This document shows positions 17,250 to 26,239 of a DNA stretch of 64,000 bases, one piece after another. The position numbers and the translations under genes were made by a program. The first letter of the stretch is position 1. Each line of letters begins with the position of its first letter. The notes under the pieces are model-generated. The model saw only the letters and a program-made list of their open reading frames with translations. It had not been told where the DNA came from and did no database searches. Source of the DNA: Streptomyces cinnabarinus (GTDB taxonomy: Bacteria > Actinomycetota > Actinomycetes > Streptomycetales > Streptomycetaceae); contig NZ_CP114413.1 in the NCBI RefSeq assembly GCF_027270315.1, positions 2,480,001 to 2,544,000 on the forward strand, given 5' to 3'.

Positions 17250-17839
17250 AGGGCGCCCTTCGTCGACGGGAGGATGCCGGCCGCGCGCGGGTCACGCTCG
17301 GAGGCGTAGCGCAGGGCGCGGGCGAGGGCCTTGAACTGGCACTCCACGATGTGGTGCGCGTTGCGGCCGTACGGCACGTGCACGTGCAGGGCGATCTGCG
17401 CCTGGGCCACGAAGGACTCCAGGATGTGCCGGGTCATGGTGGTGTCGTACTCGCCGATCATCGGCGCCATCTTCTCGGGCTCGGTGTGCACGAGGTACGG
17501 GCGGCCGGACAGGTCGACGGTGACCTGTGCGAGGGACTCGTCCAGCGGGACCGTGCAGTTGCCGAAGCGGTAGATGCCCACCTTGTCGCCGAGGGCCTGC
17601 TTGAAGGCGGCGCCCAGCGCGAGGGCGGTGTCCTCGATGGTGTGGTGGGAGTCGATGTGCAGATCGCCCTCGGTCTTCACGGTCAGGTCGAACAGACCGT
17701 GCCGGCCGAGCTGGTCGAGCATGTGGTCGTAGAAGCCGACGCCCGTCGAGACGTCGACCTTGCCGCTGCCGTCGAGATCGATCTCGACGAGCACCGACGT
17801 CTCCTTGGTGACTCGCTCCACGCGTCCTACGCGGTTCAT
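17246..17839 (-). CDS. hisB: imidazoleglycerol-phosphate dehydratase
   Basis: 197 aa, monofunctional as in other actinobacteria (no phosphatase domain). Di-Mn sites are seen in FYDHMLDQLGRHG, DSHHTIEDTALALG and the C-terminal NAHHIVECQFKALARALR; together these are the HisB signatures. ATG at 17839 overlaps the hisC stop by 4 bases. It converts IGP to imidazole acetol phosphate, the substrate of HisC encoded next to it. Confidence 0.97.
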   Translation of the reverse strand: MNRVGRVERVTKETSVLVEIDLDGSGKVDVSTGVGFYDHMLDQLGRHGLFDLTVKTEGDLHIDSHHTIEDTALALGAAFKQALGDKVGIYRFGNCTVPLDESLAQVTVDLSGRPYLVHTEPEKMAPMIGEYDTTMTRHILESFVAQAQIALHVHVPYGRNAHHIVECQFKALARALRYASERDPRAAGILPSTKGAL

Positions 17840-18972
17840 GCGCTCTGCTCCTCCGGGGGTGTGGGGGTGTCCCCCACAAAACTCAGTAGTTCACGGACCG
17901 CGTCGAGGAACGCGTCGTTCTCGGCGGGGGTTCCCGCGGTCACCCGCAGCCAGCCCGGTACGCCGTTGTCCCGGACCAGGACGCCCCGGTCGAGGATCTT
18001 CCGCCAGACGGCCTGGGTGTCGTCGAACCGGCCGAACTGAACGAAGTTGGCGTCCGAGGCGGTGACCTCGTAGCCGATGACCAGCAGTTCGGAGACCAGC
18101 CGGTCCCGCTCGGCCTTGAGCTGCTCGACATAGCCGAGCAGGGTGTCGGTGTGCTCCAGGGCGGCCAGCGCGGTCGCCTGGGTGACGGCGGAGAGGTGGT
18201 AGGGCAGCCGGACGAGCTGGACGGCGTCGACCACCGCGGGGTGCGCGGCGAGGTAGCCGAGGCGCAGGCCCGCGGCGCCGAACGCCTTCGACATGGTCCG
18301 GGAGATGACGAGGTTGGGGCGCCCGTCGAGCAGGGGCAGCAGCGAGTCGCCGTGGCTGAACTCGATGTACGCCTCGTCCACCACCACGATCGACGGCTTC
18401 GCCGCCTGCGCGGCCTGGAACAGCGCGAGGACCGTCTCGGGCGGGACGGCGTTGCCCGTGGGGTTGTTGGGGGTGGTGATGAAGACGACGTCGGGCCGGT
18501 GCTCGGCGATCGCCTGGCGGGCCGCCTCCACGTCGATGGTGAAGTCGTCGTTGCGCGGCCCGGAGATCCAGCCCGTGCCGGTGCCGCGCGAGATGAGCGC
18601 GTGCATCGAGTACGACGGCTCGAAGCCGATGGCGCTGCGGCCGGGGCCGCCGAAGGTCTGGAGCAGCTGCTGGATGACCTCGTTGGAGCCGTTGGCGGCC
18701 CAGACGTTGGCCAGGCCGACCTCGTACCCGGACGTGTCCGTCAGGTACTTGGCGAGCTGGGTGCGCAGCTCCACGGCGTCGCGGTCCGGGTACCGGTTGA
18801 GGTTCCGGGCCGCCTCGCGCACCCGCTCGGTGATCCGCTCGACCAGCGGCTCGGGCAGCGGGTAGGGGTTCTCATTGGTGTTCAGCCGTACCGGCACGTC
18901 CAGCTGGGGCGCGCCGTAAGGGGACTTGCCGCGCAGCTCGTCCCGTACGGGGAGATCGTCGATGCCAGTCAC
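17836..18972 (-). CDS. hisC: histidinol-phosphate aminotransferase
   Basis: 378 aa class I/II PLP aminotransferase. NENPYPLPEPL near residue 33 binds substrate, NPTGNAVPP near residue 165 and VDEAYIEF near 200 contact PLP, and the Schiff-base Lys is in SRTMSKAFGAAGLRLGY near residue 230. Coupled by ATGA overlaps to hisD upstream and hisB downstream. Confidence 0.96.
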   Translation of the reverse strand: MTGIDDLPVRDELRGKSPYGAPQLDVPVRLNTNENPYPLPEPLVERITERVREAARNLNRYPDRDAVELRTQLAKYLTDTSGYEVGLANVWAANGSNEVIQQLLQTFGGPGRSAIGFEPSYSMHALISRGTGTGWISGPRNDDFTIDVEAARQAIAEHRPDVVFITTPNNPTGNAVPPETVLALFQAAQAAKPSIVVVDEAYIEFSHGDSLLPLLDGRPNLVISRTMSKAFGAAGLRLGYLAAHPAVVDAVQLVRLPYHLSAVTQATALAALEHTDTLLGYVEQLKAERDRLVSELLVIGYEVTASDANFVQFGRFDDTQAVWRKILDRGVLVRDNGVPGWLRVTAGTPAENDAFLDAVRELLSFVGDTPTPPEEQSA

Positions 18973-20294
18973 TTGCCTTCAGGAACCTTCCAACCGAACC
19001 TCGCCTTGATCGCCGCCCCGTGGGCCGGCAGATCCTCCGCCTCCGCCAGCGTCACCACGTGATGCGCGACCTCGGCCAGCGCGTCCCGCGTGTAGTCGAC
19101 GATGTGGATGCCGCGCAGGAAGGACTGGACGGACAGGCCCGAGGAGTGGCAGGCGCAGCCGCCGGTGGGCAGGACGTGGTTGGACCCGGCGGCGTAGTCG
19201 CCGAGGGAGACCGGGGCCCAGGGCCCGATGAAGATCGCGCCCGCGTTGCGCACCCGGTCGGCCACCGCGGCGGCGTCCGCCGTCTGGATCTCCAGGTGCT
19301 CGGCGCCGTAGGCGTCGACGACCCGCAGGCCCTCGTCGATGCCGTCGACGAGGACGATCGCCGACTGCCTGCCCTTGAGGGCCGGGACGATCCGGTCCTC
19401 GATGTGCTTGGTGGCCGCGACCTGCGGCTCAAGCTCCTTCTCCACCGCGTCCGCGAGCGCGACCGAGTCGGTGACCAGGACGGCGGCGGCCAGCGGGTCG
19501 TGCTCGGCCTGGCTGATCAGGTCGGAGGCGACGTGCACCGGGTCGGCGGTCTCGTCGGCCAGGACCGCGATCTCGGTGGGACCGGCCTCGGCGTCGATGC
19601 CGATCTTGCCGGTGAAGTAGCGCTTGGCGGCGGCGACCCAGATGTTGCCGGGTCCGGTGACCATGTCGGCGGGCGGGCAGGACTCAGTGCCGTAGGCGAA
19701 CATCGCGACGGCGGTCGCGCCGCCGGCGGCGTACACCTCATCCACGCCGAGCAGCGCGCAGGCGGCGAGGATCGTCGGGTGCGGCAGGCCCCCGAACTCG
19801 GCCTGGGCGGGCGAGGCGAGCGCGATCGACTCCACACCCGCCTCCTGGGCGGGCACGACGTTCATCACCACGGACGACGGGTACACCGACCGGCCGCCGG
19901 GGGCGTACAGCCCGACCCGGTCGACCGGCAGCCACTTCTCGGTGACCGAGCCGCCGGGGACGACCTGGGTGGTGTGCGTCGTACGGCGCTGCTCGCGGTG
20001 GACGAGCCGGGCGCGCCGGATGGACTCCTCCAGGGCCGCGCGGACGGCCGGGTCGAGTTCCTTCAGCGCCTTGTCGAGGGCCTCGGCCGGCACCCGGACC
20101 TGCTCCAGCCTGACCCCGTCGAATTTCTCCGCGAAGTCGATCAGCGCCGCGTCGCCCCGATGATGCACGGCCTCGCAGATCGGACGCACCTTGTCCAGGG
20201 CGGCCGCGACGTCGAAGTCGGCTCGGGGCAGCAGGTCGCGCAGGGCGGGGCCCTCGGGAAGGGCGTCGCCGCGCAGATCGATTCGGGAGATCAC
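18969..20294 (-). CDS. hisD: histidinol dehydrogenase
   Basis: 441 aa zinc enzyme for the last two oxidation steps of histidine synthesis. Motifs: YAPGGRSVYPSSVVMN, TGPGNIWVAAAKR, the zinc/catalytic region DLISQAEHDP, and SNHVLPTGGCA with a zinc-ligand His. GTG at 20294 was chosen because it matches the usual N-terminus (ISRIDLRG); the frame stays open far upstream, antisense to the next gene, without meaning. It is the first gene of the his operon. Confidence 0.97.
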   Translation of the reverse strand: MISRIDLRGDALPEGPALRDLLPRADFDVAAALDKVRPICEAVHHRGDAALIDFAEKFDGVRLEQVRVPAEALDKALKELDPAVRAALEESIRRARLVHREQRRTTHTTQVVPGGSVTEKWLPVDRVGLYAPGGRSVYPSSVVMNVVPAQEAGVESIALASPAQAEFGGLPHPTILAACALLGVDEVYAAGGATAVAMFAYGTESCPPADMVTGPGNIWVAAAKRYFTGKIGIDAEAGPTEIAVLADETADPVHVASDLISQAEHDPLAAAVLVTDSVALADAVEKELEPQVAATKHIEDRIVPALKGRQSAIVLVDGIDEGLRVVDAYGAEHLEIQTADAAAVADRVRNAGAIFIGPWAPVSLGDYAAGSNHVLPTGGCACHSSGLSVQSFLRGIHIVDYTRDALAEVAHHVVTLAEAEDLPAHGAAIKARFGWKVPEGK

Positions 20295-20336
20295 GCCGTC
20301 AATTCTCGCAGACCGGGATCGAGCACTGTTCGCGCG

Positions 20337-20351
20337 TATCAATGGCTGATA
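20337..20351. promoter_or_regulatory. small dyad in the his upstream region
   Basis: TATCA-ATGGC-TGATA lies 43 bases upstream of the hisD start in the 171-base divergent gap. It may be an operator for the his operon or for the divergent gene; no regulator is known for it. No strong promoter boxes are evident. Confidence 0.3.
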
Positions 20352-20465
20352 CAGAACACATACGCCACCCGGAAGATCCCCTTCACCGTTAGCGTTCCGT
20401 CCGTCACTCAGCGGGCATGAACAGTTGTACGAAACCGATGAGTAGCCGGGGAGGAAGGGAACACC

Positions 20466-22043
20466 GTGACCGAGGGGGCCGGCATCCGCGACGGAGACCT
20501 GCCGGACGATCTGACCGCCGCCGAGGCCGGCATGTGGCAGGCCTTCCGCAACGGCAGTGTGTACGACCTGAGCAGCGGCGACACCGTCGTCGACGATCCG
20601 CACGGCGGGCATCCGTGGGGGCCCGAGCGGATCGTGCGGGCCCGTATCGTGTGCTGGCTGCTGCTGGACGGACCGCCTGCGCTGGCCGGCCGGGTGTCGT
20701 CCCTGAAACTCGTCGGCGTGCAGATCAGCGGCAGCCTGGACCTGGCGGGCGGCACGGTGACGCCGTACGTCGAGATGCGCGGCTGCCGGTTCGAGCGGGA
20801 CGTGCTGCTGCCGGAGGCACGGTTCACGACCCTGCGTCTGGTGGACTGCTCGGTGCCGCGTCTTGAGGCGGCCCGCGTGCACACCGAGGGCGATCTGCAT
20901 CTGCCGCGCTGCCGCTTCCACAACGGCATTCGGCTCACCGACGCCCAGATCGGCACCGATCTGCTGCTCGCCCAGGCCATCGTGTACCGCGACCGCAGCG
21001 GCCGCTCGATCGCCGCGGACGGCATGACCGTCGGCCAGGACCTCCAGGCCGAGCTGCTGGAGTCGCACGGCGAGCTGAGCCTGCGCAGCGCGAAGATCGG
21101 CGTCTCGCTGAGCCTGCGCGGGGCGCGGCTGGCCAACCCGTACACCCGGCTGGCGCTGAACGCGCCCCAGCTGACCGTGGAGCGCTCGCTGTACCTGACC
21201 CCGGCGGGCGTGGGGAACCCGCTGCTCAGCGGCACGACCCCGGCCCGCGGGACCCGGATCCAGCGGTTCGCGTGCGAGGGCGGGGTGCGGCTGGACGACG
21301 GGCGGTTCGGGGACGCGGTCGACATGGAGCGGGCCCGGTTCACCTTCACCGACGAGCAGGAACTGTCGCTGCGCCGGATCCAGACCCCGGAACTGCGCTT
21401 CCTCGGCGAGCGCCCGGCCCGCGGCACCGTGGTGCTCTCCGGGGCGCGGATCGTCAACCTGATGGACCGCGCCGACGCCTGGCCGGGCCCCGGACGCCTG
21501 CACATGGGCGGCTTCTTCTACGAGAGCCTGGTGCCGCGCGGGCCGTTCCCGCTGACCGAGCGGTTGGACTGGGTGGCCGCGGCGACCGCCGAGTACAACC
21601 CGGAGCCGTACGAGCGGCTGGCCACGGTGCTGCGGGCGGGCGGCGAGGACGAGGACGCCCGTGAGGTGCTCCTCGCCAAACAGCGCCGCCGCCGGGAGAG
21701 CCTGCCGGTCGCCGCCAAGTTCTGGGGGTACGTGCAGGACTGGACGGTCGCCTACGGGTACCGGCCGGGCCGGGCCGCGGTGTGGATGGCGGTGCTGTGG
21801 GCGGCGGGCTCGGTGGCGTTCGCGCACGCCGGTCATCCGCCGATCAAGCGGGGCGAACATCCGGAGTGGAACCCGACCCTGTTCGCCCTGGATCTGCTCC
21901 TCCCGGTCATCGACCTGGGCCAGGTCGGCTTCTGGCAGCTGAAGGGCGGCTGGCAGTGGCTGGCGGCGGCGATGGTGCTGCTGGGCTGGACACTGGCGAC
22001 GACGGTGGCGGCGGGGGCCACACGGCTGTTGCGGAGGGGTTGA
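20466..22043 (+). CDS. predicted membrane protein with long beta-repeat N-terminal domain
   Basis: 525 aa. Residues 1-370 have repeated short beta-forming units such as VSSLKLVGVQISGSLDLAGG, TEGDLHLPRCRF, LRSAKIGVSLSLRGARL and VRLDDGRFGDAVDMERARF, resembling a right-handed beta-helix of the pentapeptide/bactofilin kind. The C-terminus has three hydrophobic segments (about 438-455, 472-488 and 497-521). Similar proteins are often labelled 'membrane-associated oxidoreductase', but I see no nucleotide-binding or redox motif. The start is GTG at 20466 with GGAGGAAGGGAA before it. Divergent from the his operon; function unknown. Confidence 0.8.
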   Translation: MTEGAGIRDGDLPDDLTAAEAGMWQAFRNGSVYDLSSGDTVVDDPHGGHPWGPERIVRARIVCWLLLDGPPALAGRVSSLKLVGVQISGSLDLAGGTVTPYVEMRGCRFERDVLLPEARFTTLRLVDCSVPRLEAARVHTEGDLHLPRCRFHNGIRLTDAQIGTDLLLAQAIVYRDRSGRSIAADGMTVGQDLQAELLESHGELSLRSAKIGVSLSLRGARLANPYTRLALNAPQLTVERSLYLTPAGVGNPLLSGTTPARGTRIQRFACEGGVRLDDGRFGDAVDMERARFTFTDEQELSLRRIQTPELRFLGERPARGTVVLSGARIVNLMDRADAWPGPGRLHMGGFFYESLVPRGPFPLTERLDWVAAATAEYNPEPYERLATVLRAGGEDEDAREVLLAKQRRRRESLPVAAKFWGYVQDWTVAYGYRPGRAAVWMAVLWAAGSVAFAHAGHPPIKRGEHPEWNPTLFALDLLLPVIDLGQVGFWQLKGGWQWLAAAMVLLGWTLATTVAAGATRLLRRG

Positions 22044-22150
22044 CGCGGGAGTCCCGTGGTGCGCGTTTTTACCCGTCCTTGACCCATGGCCGTACAACTT
22101 TCCGTGAGTTGCCCGGTGCCTCTGGCGCCGCCCCGACCTGCGGCTTTTCA

Positions 22151-23167
22151 ATGGTCGACACCATGGCTCTGCTGCTGCCGTTCCTCCGCGGGCCGCGGAT
22201 TCGCATGACGAGGACCGCGCCCCCTCCTCCCGGTCCCCACGCCGACGAGGTGCTGCTGGACGTGCCCGACGCGCGGCTGGGCCCGGCGCTGGTCGCCGCC
22301 GCGCGCGGCGAGCACGAACCGGCCGCCGCACTGCTCGCCGCGACCCGCGCGGCCGGTGAGTGGGAGCACCGGGACCGCTACACGACCCGGCTCGCCGCCT
22401 TCGCCCACGCCCGCCCGGAGTGGTTCGAGAGCTGGCGGGCCGCAGCCCCGCGCGACCCCGACCGCCTGGTGGTCGACGCCCAGCTGAGGGTGGACCGCGC
22501 CTGGCGGTCACCCGCCCGCGCGGAACTGCTGCGCGAGGTGAGCCCGCTGGTCACCGCCGCGGCCCACGGCGACGACCGGGACCCGGTGCCCTGGCGGATC
22601 GCCCTGGACCACGCGCGCGGCGCCCAGGCGGGCCCGAAGTACGTCGAGGAACTGTGGTCGGCGGCCATGCGCCGGGCCCCCCACCACTACGGCTGCCATG
22701 TCGCGGCCCTGCGCTATCTGGCGTCCTCCTTCCACGGCTCGCACCACGAGTGCCTGGACTTCGCCGACCGCGCCGCGCAGGACGCCCCGCCCGGCTCCCT
22801 GGTCCAGGCCCTGCCGGTGCGGGCGGCCTTCGCCTACCTCACCGACGGCTGCGGCCCCGAGGTGGCACCGGCCCCGCTGCACGCGGCGGCCGAGCGGGCG
22901 ATGGCCCTGTCGGCGGCCCTCCCGGCGGCGGACCCCTGGCCGGCGGAGCAGCGCAACGTCCTCACCTACGTCCTCGTACGCCTGGGCCGGGTGGCGGACG
23001 CCCTGGAGCAGGTGCGGCTGACCGGCCCGTACGCCACGTCCTTCCCCTGGGACCGGTTCTCGGACGACCCCCTGGGCCACTGTCTGCGGGTGCGGGACGA
23101 GCTGCGGGGCGCGTCCGACCGTCCGGGGGGCGGGCACCACGGACGCGCACGCTCCGGCGACCATTAG
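22151..23167 (+). CDS. hypothetical protein (alpha-helical, TPR-like)
   Basis: About 338 aa from ATG at 22151; ATG at 22163 and 22205 are alternatives and none has a clear ribosome-binding site. It is almost entirely Ala/Arg/Leu-rich helices, for example RIALDHARGAQAGPKYVEE, MRRAPHHYGCHVAALRYLA and HAAAERAMALSAALPAADPW, a pattern like tetratricopeptide or other helical-hairpin proteins. No signal peptide or catalytic motif is evident. It ends 11 bases before the Lon-domain gene. I do not recognise a specific family. Confidence 0.7.
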   Translation: MVDTMALLLPFLRGPRIRMTRTAPPPPGPHADEVLLDVPDARLGPALVAAARGEHEPAAALLAATRAAGEWEHRDRYTTRLAAFAHARPEWFESWRAAAPRDPDRLVVDAQLRVDRAWRSPARAELLREVSPLVTAAAHGDDRDPVPWRIALDHARGAQAGPKYVEELWSAAMRRAPHHYGCHVAALRYLASSFHGSHHECLDFADRAAQDAPPGSLVQALPVRAAFAYLTDGCGPEVAPAPLHAAAERAMALSAALPAADPWPAEQRNVLTYVLVRLGRVADALEQVRLTGPYATSFPWDRFSDDPLGHCLRVRDELRGASDRPGGGHHGRARSGDH

Positions 23168-23178
23168 GCTCTACCGTC

Positions 23179-23919
23179 GTGACCACCGTCCGGCTCCCGC
23201 TCTTCCCCCTGAACTCCGTGCTGTTCCCGGGGCTTGTGCTTCCTCTGAACGTGTTCGAGGAGCGCTATCGCGCCATGATGCGCGATCTGTTGAAAACCCC
23301 CGACGACGAACCGCGCCGCTTCGCCGTCGTGGCCATCCGCGACGGCCACGAGGTGGCGCCGAGCGCGCCCGGTATGCCCGATCCGACGGCGCTGCCGCAG
23401 CGTGGGCCCGCGGCGGGCTTCGGTGCCGAGCCCATCAAGTCCTTCCACTCCACGGGCTGTGTCGCGGACGCGGCGACGATCCGGGAGCGGGCGGACGGCA
23501 CGTTCGAGGTGCTGGCGACGGGGACGACTCGGGTCCGGCTGCTGTCGGTGGACGCGACCGGCCCCTTCCTCATGGCGGAGCTGGAGGAGCTGGAGGAGGA
23601 CCAGGGCGACGAGGCGGGCGCGCTGGCGGAAGGGGTGCTGCGGGCGTTCCGCCAGTACCAGAAGCGCCTGGCAGGAGCCCGCGAACGCTCCCTCTCGACG
23701 GGCGCGGACCTCCCCGACGAACCGTCGGTGGTCTCCTACCTGGTGGCAGCAGCGATGATGCTGGACACCCCGACAAAGCAACGCTTGCTCCAGGCCCCCG
23801 ACACAGCCTCCCGGCTCCGGGACGAACTGAAACTCCTGCGCGCGGAGACCTCGATCATCCGTAACCTGCCGTCACTCCCGGCGGCGGACCTGACGCGCAC
23901 GCCGACCAGTCTGAACTGA
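23179..23919 (+). CDS. Lon N-terminal (substrate-binding) domain protein
   Basis: 246 aa consisting only of the PUA-like LON domain and a helical tail; there is no AAA+ or protease domain. It opens VRLPLFPLNSVLFPGLVLPL then NVFEERYRAM, the hallmark of the family. GTG at 23179 follows the previous stop by 11 bases. Such stand-alone proteins may bind protein or peptide substrates; the role is unknown. A YbaK-type deacylase follows 8 bases downstream. Confidence 0.9.
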   Translation: MTTVRLPLFPLNSVLFPGLVLPLNVFEERYRAMMRDLLKTPDDEPRRFAVVAIRDGHEVAPSAPGMPDPTALPQRGPAAGFGAEPIKSFHSTGCVADAATIRERADGTFEVLATGTTRVRLLSVDATGPFLMAELEELEEDQGDEAGALAEGVLRAFRQYQKRLAGARERSLSTGADLPDEPSVVSYLVAAAMMLDTPTKQRLLQAPDTASRLRDELKLLRAETSIIRNLPSLPAADLTRTPTSLN

Positions 23920-23927
23920 GGCAAGCG

Positions 23928-24419
23928 ATGGCGAAGAAGCGACAGTCGGCAGGCACCCCGGCAACCGTGGCCCTGACATCGGCCGGGGTCCCCTTCACCA
24001 CCCACGCCTACGAACACGACCCGTCCCACCCGTCCTACGGCGAGGAGGCGGCGCAGGCCATGAGCGTGTCCCCCGACCGCGTCTTCAAGACACTGGTGGC
24101 GGAGGTGGACGGCACCCTGACGGTGGCCGTGGTCCCGGTGGCGGGCCAGCTGGACCTGAAGGCGCTGGCCACGGCGGTGGGCGGCAAGCGAGCGTCCATG
24201 GCCGACCCGACCCAGGCCGAACGCACCACGGGCTACGTCCGCGGCGGCATCTCCCCCTTGGGCCAACGCAAGAAACTCCCCACGGTCCTGGACGCCTCGG
24301 CCACAACCCACGCCACGATCTGCGTCTCAGCAGGCCGCAGAGGCCTGGAGATCGAACTCTCCCCCACAGACTTGGCGACCCTCACGAACGCGACCCTGGC
24401 CCCCATCGGACGCGTTTAG
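23928..24419 (+). CDS. ybaK: YbaK/EbsC-type aminoacyl-tRNA deacylase
   Basis: 163 aa. It probably removes Cys mischarged onto tRNA-Pro (Cys-tRNA(Pro) deacylase). Typical segments: VPFTTHAYEHDP, RVFKTLVAEVDG with the conserved Lys, AVVPVAGQLDLKALATAVGG and YVRGGISPLGQRKKLPTVLD. ATG at 23928 is preceded by GAGGCAAGCG. The bases before it (23920-23927) are only a spacer, so it is cotranscribed with the Lon-domain gene. Confidence 0.9.
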   Translation: MAKKRQSAGTPATVALTSAGVPFTTHAYEHDPSHPSYGEEAAQAMSVSPDRVFKTLVAEVDGTLTVAVVPVAGQLDLKALATAVGGKRASMADPTQAERTTGYVRGGISPLGQRKKLPTVLDASATTHATICVSAGRRGLEIELSPTDLATLTNATLAPIGRV

Positions 24420-24435
24420 CCCCTCGACGGCCCCT

Positions 24436-24458
24436 CCTCTCTCCGCTAGTGAGAGAGG
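24436..24458 (+). terminator. hairpin after ybaK
   Basis: CCTCTCTC/GAGAGAGG with loop CGCTAGT begins 17 bases after the ybaK stop. Stem of 8 bp, purine/pyrimidine-rich; a plausible terminator. Confidence 0.65.
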
Positions 24459-24532
24459 ACATGTCGAAGAAAACGCGAAAACGCAAATGGCGCGTGAAAA
24501 AGGGCCGAGCAAACCACGGCAGGCGCCCGGCT

Positions 24533-24595
24533 TAGCAGCCCGTCCGGCGTTTGGTCCCCCTCCGGGGGAGGGACGGGTCGGGGCGGCGGGGGCGA
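24533..24595. repeat. degenerate dispersed Streptomyces repeat (CAGCCCGTCCGGCGTTTG type)
   Basis: Starts GCAGCCCGTCCGGCGTTTGG, contains a C5-TCC-G5 hairpin (24555-24569) and ends GGGTCGGGGCGGCGGGGGCG. From memory a closely similar sequence (CAGCCCGTCCGGCGTTTGAG followed by a hairpin and a G-rich tail) is scattered between genes in Streptomyces. It lies between convergent genes. Confidence 0.55.
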
Positions 24596-24602
24596 GACGA
24601 AA

Positions 24603-25295
24603 CTACGCCCGCGGCGTGCCGTACCCGTCCCGAGGACCCCGGTCCTGCTCGAACGGATCCGGATCCCGGGGACCGAACAGCGCCGTCAGCCCCAGATGCA
24701 CCACCAGCGCGGCAATGGACCACACCAGCAACGCCCCCTTCGCATCAAGCTCCAGCGGCGCCGAGAACGTCACCCCCTTGCCCACGTCCTTGGCATGCGC
24801 GATGACATCCTGCGCCGGGCCCAGCCAGACCCCCACCCGCCAGGCGAGCAAGGACCCGAGGAACCCCCCGACCGCCATACCGACCACCAGCGGCACACCC
24901 CCACGCCGCCGCACCAGAAACACGGCAAGCGCACTGACCGCCCCGAACCCCAGCGCCAGCAGCGCGAACGTCCCGTCGACGCCAGCCGCCTGCTCCCCCT
25001 CGGTGTCCTTGAAGTAGACGGCCCAGCCCCCGTCGACCACGTCCCCCACCAACGGCACCCGAGGAGCCAGCCACCACCACAGCACCCCGAGCAGCGCACC
25101 GGCCACAGCGACAGCCGCCGTCACCACGGCGGCCTCCCGCACCTCGACCTTCATCCCGGGCCCGTCCTGCCCGTAGGAGGGCGGCGGCACATACCCGTAG
25201 TGCCCCGGCTCACCCGAAGGCACATGCGGCTGCTGCCACGCGGCACTGGCGGACTGGTCACGCGGCGGCGGAGGCGGAGTCAATGGTGCGGTCAC
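24603..25295 (-). CDS. DUF2567-like integral membrane protein
   Basis: 230 aa. The Pro/Gln-rich cytoplasmic N-terminus (residues 1-45, including PPPPPRDQ) is followed by four membrane segments (about 52-75, 110-130, 136-155 and 185-205) and a charged C-terminal tail. VEVREAAVVTAAVAVAGALL opens the first helix. The start is GTG at 25295 (VTAPLTPPP) with no clean ribosome-binding site. Function unknown; it follows the ABC-2 permease gene by 34 bases on the same strand and may share its transcript. Confidence 0.78.
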   Translation of the reverse strand: MTAPLTPPPPPRDQSASAAWQQPHVPSGEPGHYGYVPPPSYGQDGPGMKVEVREAAVVTAAVAVAGALLGVLWWWLAPRVPLVGDVVDGGWAVYFKDTEGEQAAGVDGTFALLALGFGAVSALAVFLVRRRGGVPLVVGMAVGGFLGSLLAWRVGVWLGPAQDVIAHAKDVGKGVTFSAPLELDAKGALLVWSIAALVVHLGLTALFGPRDPDPFEQDRGPRDGYGTPRA

Positions 25296-25329
25296 CCTGA
25301 CATCGTGCCAGGCCGCCCTGTGCGCCGCG

Positions 25330-26154
25330 TCACCGGACGGCAGCCCGACGGTACGCCCAGGTCGCCGCGGCCAGCGAAACGACGCCCACCAGACCGCACA
25401 CGGCGAGGTCACCGAGGACGAAGGCCCAGTCGGGCCGCTCCCCGAAGGTCCGCGCGAAGGCCTCCACGCCGTACGTCGACGGCAGCAGATCCCGCGCGAG
25501 CCGCACCACCTCGGGCATCCGCTCGGCCGGCAGCACCCCCAGCAGCAGCGCCGCGGACATGCCCAGCTGCCCGAGCACGGTCGCCAGCTCCGGCCGCGGC
25601 GCGAGCAGCCCCAGCGCCGCCCCGAGCCCCGCGAGCGCCGCCCCGGCCAGCGGGATCACCGCGATCAGCACCCACAGATGCGCCAGCGGCAGCCCGAACA
25701 GCACACACCCGAACACGGCGGTGACCACGGTCCCGGGCACGGTGAAGGAGGCGTACGCCCCCGCCGCCCCCAGCACCACCGCCGCGGGCGGCACCGGCAG
25801 GGTCGCGTAGTGGTCGAGCCCCCCGCTGGCCCGCAGCTGCCCGAAGTACTGGGCGAGCAGGTTCAGCGCGACGAAGGCCACCACGAGCACCGACGATCCG
25901 GCCACCACGGCCCGCGCCTCGTCCCCGCCGTCCACCACCCCCCGCATCAGGATCATGATCCCGATGGACTGGAAGGTCGCCACGAACAGCAGCGGGATAC
26001 GCGCGACCCGCGCACGCGACAGCTGCGCCCGGTACACGGCGCACAGCGACGGCCAGAGCCGGGCCGCGGGCGCGAGCTCGGCCGCGCGCGTCACGGGCGA
26101 CTCGTCCGCGGCCCGCGTGCCGGCCGGCAGAACCTCGGCGGGTACGACACTCAC
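25330..26154 (-). CDS. ABC-2 type transporter permease
   Basis: 274 aa with six hydrophobic segments typical of ABC-2 export permeases, including IPLLFVATFQSIGIMILMRG, SSVLVVAFVALNLLAQYFG and the C-terminal LAVCGLVGVVSLAAATWAYR. The LPVPPAAVVLGAAGA region is the conserved loop. It is 85 bases downstream of its ATPase gene and works with it to export an unknown substrate, possibly a drug or lipid. Confidence 0.88.
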   Translation of the reverse strand: MSVVPAEVLPAGTRAADESPVTRAAELAPAARLWPSLCAVYRAQLSRARVARIPLLFVATFQSIGIMILMRGVVDGGDEARAVVAGSSVLVVAFVALNLLAQYFGQLRASGGLDHYATLPVPPAAVVLGAAGAYASFTVPGTVVTAVFGCVLFGLPLAHLWVLIAVIPLAGAALAGLGAALGLLAPRPELATVLGQLGMSAALLLGVLPAERMPEVVRLARDLLPSTYGVEAFARTFGERPDWAFVLGDLAVCGLVGVVSLAAATWAYRRAAVR

Positions 26155-26239
26155 GTGGCGCTGCTCCTCTTCGCTGCGGCGGCAGTCCCGTTCCGTACGA
26201 ATGCGACGCTCTTTGTACTCAACCCCGGCCCAGTGGTGC

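Noticed and set aside
18969..22511. hisD read as an 1180-aa protein starting at 22511
   Set aside because: Only the last 441 residues match HisD; the rest is antisense to the repeat-rich membrane protein gene. GTG 20294 fits the family N-terminus.
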